DNA of 56,673 nucleotides from Sinorhizobium saheli. GTDB taxonomy: Bacteria > Pseudomonadota > Alphaproteobacteria > Rhizobiales > Rhizobiaceae. Below are positions 51,836-56,673 of the stretch, piece after piece. Below the pieces are notes generated by a model, which worked only from the letters and a program-made list of their open reading frames with translations, was not told the DNA's origin and ran no database searches. The position numbers and the translations under genes are program-made. The stretch lies in NCBI RefSeq assembly GCF_001651875.1, contig NZ_LNQB01000090.1, positions 1-56,673 on the forward strand. The letters are read 5' to 3'. Position 1 is the stretch's first letter, and each line of letters starts with the position of its first letter.

Positions 51836-53284
51836 ATGGCGAACGGATTCATAGGACGCTTCTACAAACAGCCGCCGGAAAGCGCGGCACGGCACCAGGT
51901 CGCCGATCTCATTCCCAACGGTCTGGCCGTCGCGACGCCGGTTCTCGAGGCGCCGGCCGCACCCGCCCCGGCGGCGGAGGAATCGCCGCTCGGCATCGAC
52001 ATGGTGTCCGAGCGCGTCAACCTGCATCGCCACCTGCTCGACCATATCAATCTCGGCATCCTCGACACTCTCGACAACGAGGAGATCGCCGCCGAGATCA
52101 GACCGCTGGTCAAGGATTATATCCGTCGCAACAACTCGCCGCTCAATGCCCGCGAAATCAACGATCTGGTCCGCGACATCACCGACGAGATGCTCGGCCT
52201 CGGGCCGATCGAGCCGCTGCTCGCGGATGAAAGCGTCGCCGATATCCTCATCAACGGTTACAAGAGCGTCTATGTGGAGCGGCGCGGGCAGCTCGAGAGC
52301 ACGGCGGTCCGCTTCAAGGACGAGGACCACCTGCTCCGGGTGATCAACAAGATCGTCTCGGCCGTCGGCCGTCGCGTCGACGAGGCGACGCCCATGGTCG
52401 ATGCGCGGCTCAAGGACGGGTCGCGCGTCAACGTCGCGATCCGGCCGATCTCGGTCGACGGGCCGCTCGTCTCGATCCGCAAGTTCACCCGCAAGCCGCT
52501 GACGCTCGAGCGCCTCGTCGAATACGCCGCCATGGCGGACGAGATGCGCATTCTCCTGAGCGCGGCGGTCAAGGGCAAGGTGTCGATGATCATCTCGGGC
52601 GGCACGGGCTCGGGCAAGACGACGCTGCTCAATGCGCTTTCCTCGCAGATTTCGCCGAAGGAACGGTTGATCACCATCGAAGACGCGGCCGAACTGCAAC
52701 TGCAGCAGCCGCATGTCGGGCGGATGGAAACGCGGCCGCCGACGCTCGACGGCCGCAACGAGGTCCGCCAGCGCGAACTGTTGAAGAACGCGCTGCGCAT
52801 GCGTCCCGACCGCATCATCGTCGGCGAAGTGCGCGGCGAAGAAGCCTTCGACATGCTGCAGGCGATGAATACCGGTCACGAAGGCTCGATGACCACCATC
52901 CATGCCAATACGCCGCGCGATGCGGTCGGCCGTCTCGAGCAGATGGTCGGCATGGCGGGCATGCCGATGTCGCAGCTCAGCGTCCGCGCGCAGATCGCCT
53001 CGGCGATCACGCTCATCGTCCAGGTGCAGCGGCTCAGCGACGGCAGCCGCAAGGTCGTCTCGGTCTCCGAGATCACCGGCATGGAGGGCGAGGTCGTGCA
53101 GATGCAGGAGATCATGCGCTTCAAGAAGATCGGCACGGACGAGAACGGCCGCATCCACGGGGAATTCCGCGCGACGGGCCTCAGGCCGCGCTTCGTCGAG
53201 GAATTCGCCGAGGTCGGGATCATCATCCCGACGTCGATCTTCGAACCCGGCAGGCCCTTGCAGACGGGAGGTGGCAGGTCATGA
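51836..53284 (+). CDS. cpaF: Tad secretion ATPase CpaF/TadA
   Basis: This 482-residue type II/IV secretion ATPase powers pilus assembly. After a variable head (1-60) come EMLGLGPIEPLLADESVADI and the catalytic core: Walker A SGGTGSGKTTLLNAL, Asp box TIEDAAELQL, Walker B RPDRIIVGEVRGEEAFDMLQ and His box GHEGSMTTIHANTP. Length and order match CpaF. Its ATG follows GTAAGGAG-like AAGGAG by about 10 bp. The stop overlaps tadB as ATGA. Confidence 0.95.
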   Translation: MANGFIGRFYKQPPESAARHQVADLIPNGLAVATPVLEAPAAPAPAAEESPLGIDMVSERVNLHRHLLDHINLGILDTLDNEEIAAEIRPLVKDYIRRNNSPLNAREINDLVRDITDEMLGLGPIEPLLADESVADILINGYKSVYVERRGQLESTAVRFKDEDHLLRVINKIVSAVGRRVDEATPMVDARLKDGSRVNVAIRPISVDGPLVSIRKFTRKPLTLERLVEYAAMADEMRILLSAAVKGKVSMIISGGTGSGKTTLLNALSSQISPKERLITIEDAAELQLQQPHVGRMETRPPTLDGRNEVRQRELLKNALRMRPDRIIVGEVRGEEAFDMLQAMNTGHEGSMTTIHANTPRDAVGRLEQMVGMAGMPMSQLSVRAQIASAITLIVQVQRLSDGSRKVVSVSEITGMEGEVVQMQEIMRFKKIGTDENGRIHGEFRATGLRPRFVEEFAEVGIIIPTSIFEPGRPLQTGGGRS

Positions 53285-54234
53285 CGCTGATCCTTCTCTA
53301 TGCCGCCGTTTTCGTTGCCGTGCTGGTCGCCGCCGAGGCGGTGCTGCGCAGCTATTTCCAAACCTCCGAACGTCACAAGGCGATCAACCACCGGCTGGGC
53401 CTGCTTGCGCAAAGCGAGAACCACCGGGAGACCTATCGCGAGATGCTCAAGCAGCGCGGCGTCGACGGGGAGTGGCGTTCCGTGCCGCTGATGCGGCGGC
53501 TCAGGCAGTTCTACGTGCAGTCCGGCGTCACGTTCGACGCGAAGCGCTTCGCGCTCTACGGCGTCGCCGGCGCCGTCTGCGTCTGGCTCGGGGTCCAGTT
53601 TTTCGTGCCGACCAACCTGATCCGCATTCCGCTCTTCCTCGCCGCCTGCCTGCTCATTCCGGCGCTCGTCGTCTGGCGGGCGCGGGCCACGCGCATGCGC
53701 AAGTTCGCCGAGAAGCTCCCCGAGGCGCTCGACGTCGCCAACCGCAGCCTGGCCGCGGGGCATCCGCTGCCGGCGGCGATCGCGCTGGTGGCGCGCGAAA
53801 TGCCCGATCCGATCGGCACCGAGTTCGGGCTGCTTTCCGACGAGCTGACCTATGGCGTGACGCTCGAGGATGCGCTCATGAACCTCAACGACCGGGTCGG
53901 CGTCGAAGACCTGAACCTGCTCGCCATCTCGCTCAGCGTGCAGGCCGGAACCGGCGGCAACCTCGTAGAAATCCTGCAGAACCTGTCGAAGACGCTGCGG
54001 GACCGTTTCATGCTGAAGGCCAAGGTCAAGTCGATCTCGGCGGAGGGGCGGATCACCGCCATCTTCATGTCGATCTATCCCTTCCTCCTCTACGGCATGA
54101 TCAGGGCGCTGGCGCCGACCTATTTCGATCCGGTCTGGGACAGCGGCTACGGTACGATCATCGTCACCGCGCTGCTGGTCGTCATGGCGATCGGCAACGT
54201 CATTCTCTACAAGATGGTTCACTTCGAGTATTGA
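53281..54234 (+). CDS. tadB: Tad pilus inner-membrane protein TadB
   Basis: This 317-residue GspF-type platform protein has an N-terminal helix (LILLYAAVFVAVLVAAEAVL), two central helices around 95-140, and the T2SSF domain (KLPEALDVANRSLAAGHPLP, LNLLAISLSVQAGTGGNLVE, ILQNLSKTLRDRFML). C-terminal helices complete it. It works with TadC and the CpaF ATPase. Seven bases separate it from tadC. Confidence 0.93.
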   Translation: MTLILLYAAVFVAVLVAAEAVLRSYFQTSERHKAINHRLGLLAQSENHRETYREMLKQRGVDGEWRSVPLMRRLRQFYVQSGVTFDAKRFALYGVAGAVCVWLGVQFFVPTNLIRIPLFLAACLLIPALVVWRARATRMRKFAEKLPEALDVANRSLAAGHPLPAAIALVAREMPDPIGTEFGLLSDELTYGVTLEDALMNLNDRVGVEDLNLLAISLSVQAGTGGNLVEILQNLSKTLRDRFMLKAKVKSISAEGRITAIFMSIYPFLLYGMIRALAPTYFDPVWDSGYGTIIVTALLVVMAIGNVILYKMVHFEY

Positions 54235-54241
54235 GGCCGCC

Positions 54242-55189
54242 ATGTGGAACGAGTACGGCATCTATCTCATCGTCTTCTTCTCGGTCCTGATCTTTTCCGC
54301 CGCAGCCTCGGAAGTCATCTTCCGCCGGCGTGAGGTGGGCGTCCGGCTGTCGGAGACAAGGACAAGGGCGGGCGGCGACGAATTTCACGCGGGCGACGGC
54401 GCGATCGCCGATCTCGGCGAGGTGGAGAACCGGCTGATCCGCCGCTATTTCGAGATCACCCGGCGCGACAACAACGCCAATTCCACCCAGAACCGGCTGA
54501 TCCGTGCCGGATATTTCAGTGCCGGCGCCGTGCCGGCGTTCCAGACGATCAGGGCGATCCTCTGCATCGGCGTCGCGGTCCTGACCGTCTGGGCCTTCAA
54601 CCGCTTCGTCCCCGAAATGTCGCGGCTCGCGACCCTGATCATCGCCCTGTTTGCCGCCGGCGTCACCTTCATCCTGGTCAACATCTATATCGACCGGCGC
54701 GGCGACGCCAAGGAACGGGAGTATCGCCGCCTCTTTCCCGACTTCATGGACATGCTGATCGTCTGCCTCGATGCGGGCATGAGCATCGAGGCGGCGGCGA
54801 ACCGGGTCGCGCGGGAGTTCGTCAGCAAGCGGCAGGACTTCGGCCTGCATCTGTCGATCATGATGCTCGAGGTGCGCGGCGGCCGGCGGCTGCGCGAGGC
54901 GCTCGCCAATCTCGCCGCAAGGCTCCGGATCGACGAGGCGCGCGCGCTTTCGGTCCTCTTCCGCCAATCGGAGGAGCTCGGCACGAGCGTGACCCAGACG
55001 CTCAGGGTCTACAGCAAGGAGATGCGCGATCTGAGGGTCGTGCGGGCGGAAGAGAAGGCCAATGCGCTGCCGATCAAGATGCTGCTGCCGCTCGGCGCCT
55101 TCCTGTTCCCGGTGAGCCTCGTCATCGTGCTCGTGCCCATCGTCATCCGCGTCGTCAGCCTGCTCGTCGGCCTGACGCCCGGCGGCTAG
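54242..55189 (+). CDS. tadC: Tad pilus inner-membrane protein TadC
   Basis: This 315-residue partner of TadB has an N-terminal helix (YLIVFFSVLIFSAAASEVIF), helices at about 95-150, and the T2SSF domain (FPDFMDMLIVCLDAGMSIEA, GGRRLREALANLAARLRIDE, SEELGTSVTQTLRVYSKEMR). The last helices follow. Its stop TAG is the first three bases of a shortened RIME element. Confidence 0.93.
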   Translation: MWNEYGIYLIVFFSVLIFSAAASEVIFRRREVGVRLSETRTRAGGDEFHAGDGAIADLGEVENRLIRRYFEITRRDNNANSTQNRLIRAGYFSAGAVPAFQTIRAILCIGVAVLTVWAFNRFVPEMSRLATLIIALFAAGVTFILVNIYIDRRGDAKEREYRRLFPDFMDMLIVCLDAGMSIEAAANRVAREFVSKRQDFGLHLSIMMLEVRGGRRLREALANLAARLRIDEARALSVLFRQSEELGTSVTQTLRVYSKEMRDLRVVRAEEKANALPIKMLLPLGAFLFPVSLVIVLVPIVIRVVSLLVGLTPGG

Positions 55190-55246
55190 AGCGGAATGCG
55201 CTCCCATGCGTTCGCGCCACCGCTCTATCCGCTGCAAAATGCTCTA
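55187..55246. repeat. RIME-like repeat, deletion derivative, supplies tadC stop codon
   Basis: TAGAGCGGAATGCGCTCCCA ... GCCACCGCTCTA is complete, then only the last bases of the second part (TGCAAAATGCTCTA) remain. The inner CAGGTG palindrome and linker are deleted. The unit is bounded by TA at each end. Confidence 0.83.
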
Positions 55247-55264
55247 ACGCCAGCGAGGTCCGCC

Positions 55265-56557
55265 ATGCATTCGCTCGATCCTGTTCGTGAAGATTTCGCC
55301 CCGGCGCTCGACGCGCGGATGCCGCTGGCGCCGATGAGCGTCGAGGAGACGGGACTGGAGCTGTCGTTCCTCCTGCGGCTGGCGGCAAAATGCGCGACCG
55401 AGCAGGACACGGTGACGCCATCGCATCTGGCGGAGCGGATGAAGCTGCCGAAATCGGTGATCAATCTCCTGATCAAGGAAATGGTGAAGCTCGCCTATCT
55501 CGAGGCGCGCGGGCTTGCCGGAGACGATGTCCGGTCGGACATCCGCTACGCGCTGTCGACGAAAGGCCGCGAATACGCGCATGCCGCCGTCCGTCAGTCG
55601 TCCTATGTCGGTCCGGCGCCCGTCTCGCTGGAGGCCTTCTGCCGTCAGCTCGGGCAGCAGTCCATCCATCACGAGCGGGTGACCCATGACCGGCTGATCG
55701 AGAGCCTGAAGGGGCTCGTGCTGGCGCCGTCATTGGTCGAGAAGCTCGGGCCCGCGATGAATTCGGGGCAGTCGATCCTGCTCTACGGACCGCCCGGCAA
55801 CGGCAAGACCAGCATCGCCGAGCGGACGTCGCGGCTCTTTCAACAGACGATCTGGGTGCCCTATGCCGTCGAGGTGGGCGGCTATGTCATCAGCTTCTAT
55901 GACGAAGCCGTCCACCAGCCGGCTGCGGCGACTCCCTATCCGAAATCCGACCAGCGCTGGGTCGAGTGCCTGCGGCCGGTCATCAAGACCGGCGGCGAAC
56001 TGACGCTCGACCTCCTCGATCTCGCCTTCACCGACGGCTCGAGCGTTTATGAGGCGCCGCTGCATCTCAAGGCCTCCGGCGGCGTCTTCATCATCGACGA
56101 TTTCGGGCGGCAGCAGGTGCTGCCGCAGGCGCTCATCAACCGCTGGATCGTGCCGCTCGAGCGCGGATACGACTTTCTGACGCTGCACACCGGCAAGAAG
56201 TTCAAGGTCCCCTTCGACGAGCTCGTCGTCTTCTCCACCAACATCGCGCCGAAAGACCTGTCCGACGAGGCCGGGCTTCGGCGGCTGAAATACAAGATCT
56301 TCGTCAGCAATCCGTCGCGGGCCGAATACATGCAGATCTTCGCGGCCTATGCGCGGGGCGTGTCGGTGGAATTCATCGCCGGCGACCTGGAGCAGTTCTA
56401 CGACCGCAAATACGGTGCCGAATCACCCGGGTCCTGCTACCATCCGAAGTACCTTCTGGATTTCATCGGGTCCTATTGCGAATTCAATGGAATCTCGAAG
56501 GTGGCGTCGCTCGAGACGCTGGAGCGGGCATGGGACGGCGTCTTCACAGTGGACTAG
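55265..56557 (+). CDS. AAA+ ATPase associated with the Tad locus
   Basis: This 430-residue protein has an N-terminal winged-helix-like region (TVTPSHLAERMKLPKSVINL, LIKEMVKLAYLEARGL) and a AAA+ core. The core has Walker A LLYGPPGNGKTSIAERTSRL, Walker B GGVFIIDDFGRQQVLPQALI, sensor-1 VVFSTNIAPKDL and RRLKYKIFVSNPS. The family is annotated only as ATPase; relatives occur at the end of rhizobial tad operons. It may remodel a pilus component or act in regulation. Start 55265 follows GCGAGG; an earlier ATG lies inside the RIME repeat and is less credible. Confidence 0.82.
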   Translation: MHSLDPVREDFAPALDARMPLAPMSVEETGLELSFLLRLAAKCATEQDTVTPSHLAERMKLPKSVINLLIKEMVKLAYLEARGLAGDDVRSDIRYALSTKGREYAHAAVRQSSYVGPAPVSLEAFCRQLGQQSIHHERVTHDRLIESLKGLVLAPSLVEKLGPAMNSGQSILLYGPPGNGKTSIAERTSRLFQQTIWVPYAVEVGGYVISFYDEAVHQPAAATPYPKSDQRWVECLRPVIKTGGELTLDLLDLAFTDGSSVYEAPLHLKASGGVFIIDDFGRQQVLPQALINRWIVPLERGYDFLTLHTGKKFKVPFDELVVFSTNIAPKDLSDEAGLRRLKYKIFVSNPSRAEYMQIFAAYARGVSVEFIAGDLEQFYDRKYGAESPGSCYHPKYLLDFIGSYCEFNGISKVASLETLERAWDGVFTVD

Positions 56558-56602
56558 AGCCATCAGACATGTTTCTATCTGACGATGAAATGGCTTTAGC
56601 AG
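56556..56602. repeat. Imperfect palindrome after the AAA ATPase gene
   Basis: TAGAGCCATCAGAC and TCTGACGATGAAATGGCTTTA form an interrupted dyad that begins at the ATPase stop codon (TAG). It may be a terminator or another intergenic repeat; its TAGAGC start resembles the RIME family, but the rest does not. Confidence 0.45.
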
Positions 56603-56673
56603 GCTGCTGAAAAAGCCCTCTGGCTTTTGGGTTTTTGCCGTGATTCCCTACGGCTGCAACAGAGGGACTGATT
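56600..56673. mobile_element. Possible left end of an insertion sequence, cut by the window
   Basis: GCAGGCTGCTGAAAAAGCCC resembles the GGCTG(C/T)TGAAAAA ends I recall for IS1182/IS5-type elements. Only 74 bp are present and no transposase is visible, so this is a suggestion from one motif. Confidence 0.35.

Overview
The window looks like accessory DNA from an alphaproteobacterium of the Rhizobiaceae, most likely Sinorhizobium/Ensifer. The grounds are high GC content, a rhizobial-type initiator tRNA, many copies of a RIME-like intergenic palindrome, and a gene content rich in ABC peptide transporters, amino-acid catabolism and a Tad pilus locus. The mix resembles the large symbiotic or accessory replicons of this group; that placement is inference and no replication or symbiosis genes are present to prove it.

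Layout. 1-1.1 kb: 3' part of an initiator tRNA gene with a terminator, then an internally deleted IS630-family element. 1.2-4.7 kb: a PQQ-type sorbosone/glucose dehydrogenase, an SRPBCC protein and an MFS exporter. 4.8-10.5 kb: a complete peptide/nickel-type ABC importer on the minus strand. 10.9-17.0 kb: a copper-resistance locus with copA ATPase, a 2Fe-2S/FAD reductase, cueR/hmrR and a frameshifted multicopper oxidase on the minus strand, and a divergent copper chaperone. Two nearly identical CueR-type promoters with 19-bp spacers drive the two directions. 17.2-22.5 kb: two GNAT acetyltransferases, then ridA, dadA and a catabolic alanine racemase with a divergent Lrp-type regulator, giving D/L-alanine use.

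22.5-39.4 kb: an amino-acid/amine catabolic region. It holds a small unknown gene, a dehydratase/ornithine-cyclodeaminase-like pair, a HAD hydrolase followed by an aminotransferase remnant, a second peptide-type ABC importer, an amine/amino-acid oxidase, an Lrp regulator and a semialdehyde dehydrogenase. A second Lrp gene and a homoserine dehydrogenase/aldehyde dehydrogenase pair follow. Two about 100-bp near-identical promoter blocks (26803-26910 and 34529-34636), each with phased CCAAT boxes, head the transporter operon and the semialdehyde dehydrogenase gene. They tie these genes into one apparent regulon, which is the best candidate here for an undescribed pathway.

39.6-42.7 kb: a DUF2277 gene and a Cpx-like sensor kinase, response regulator and Spy/CpxP-like periplasmic protein. 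43-56.6 kb: a Tad/Flp pilus locus (cpaA; pilA, cpaB, cpaC, small lipoprotein, tadG-like, two tadE-like, cpaE, L,D-transpeptidase, cpaF, tadB, tadC, AAA ATPase). It lacks a recognisable cpaD and carries extra genes. The right edge may enter another insertion sequence.

A palindromic repeat family punctuates the window. Its ends start TAGAGC, and in at least five cases the terminal TAG is the stop codon of the neighbouring gene. One terminus matches the ends of the local IS630 element, which suggests TA-targeted, MITE-like spread.
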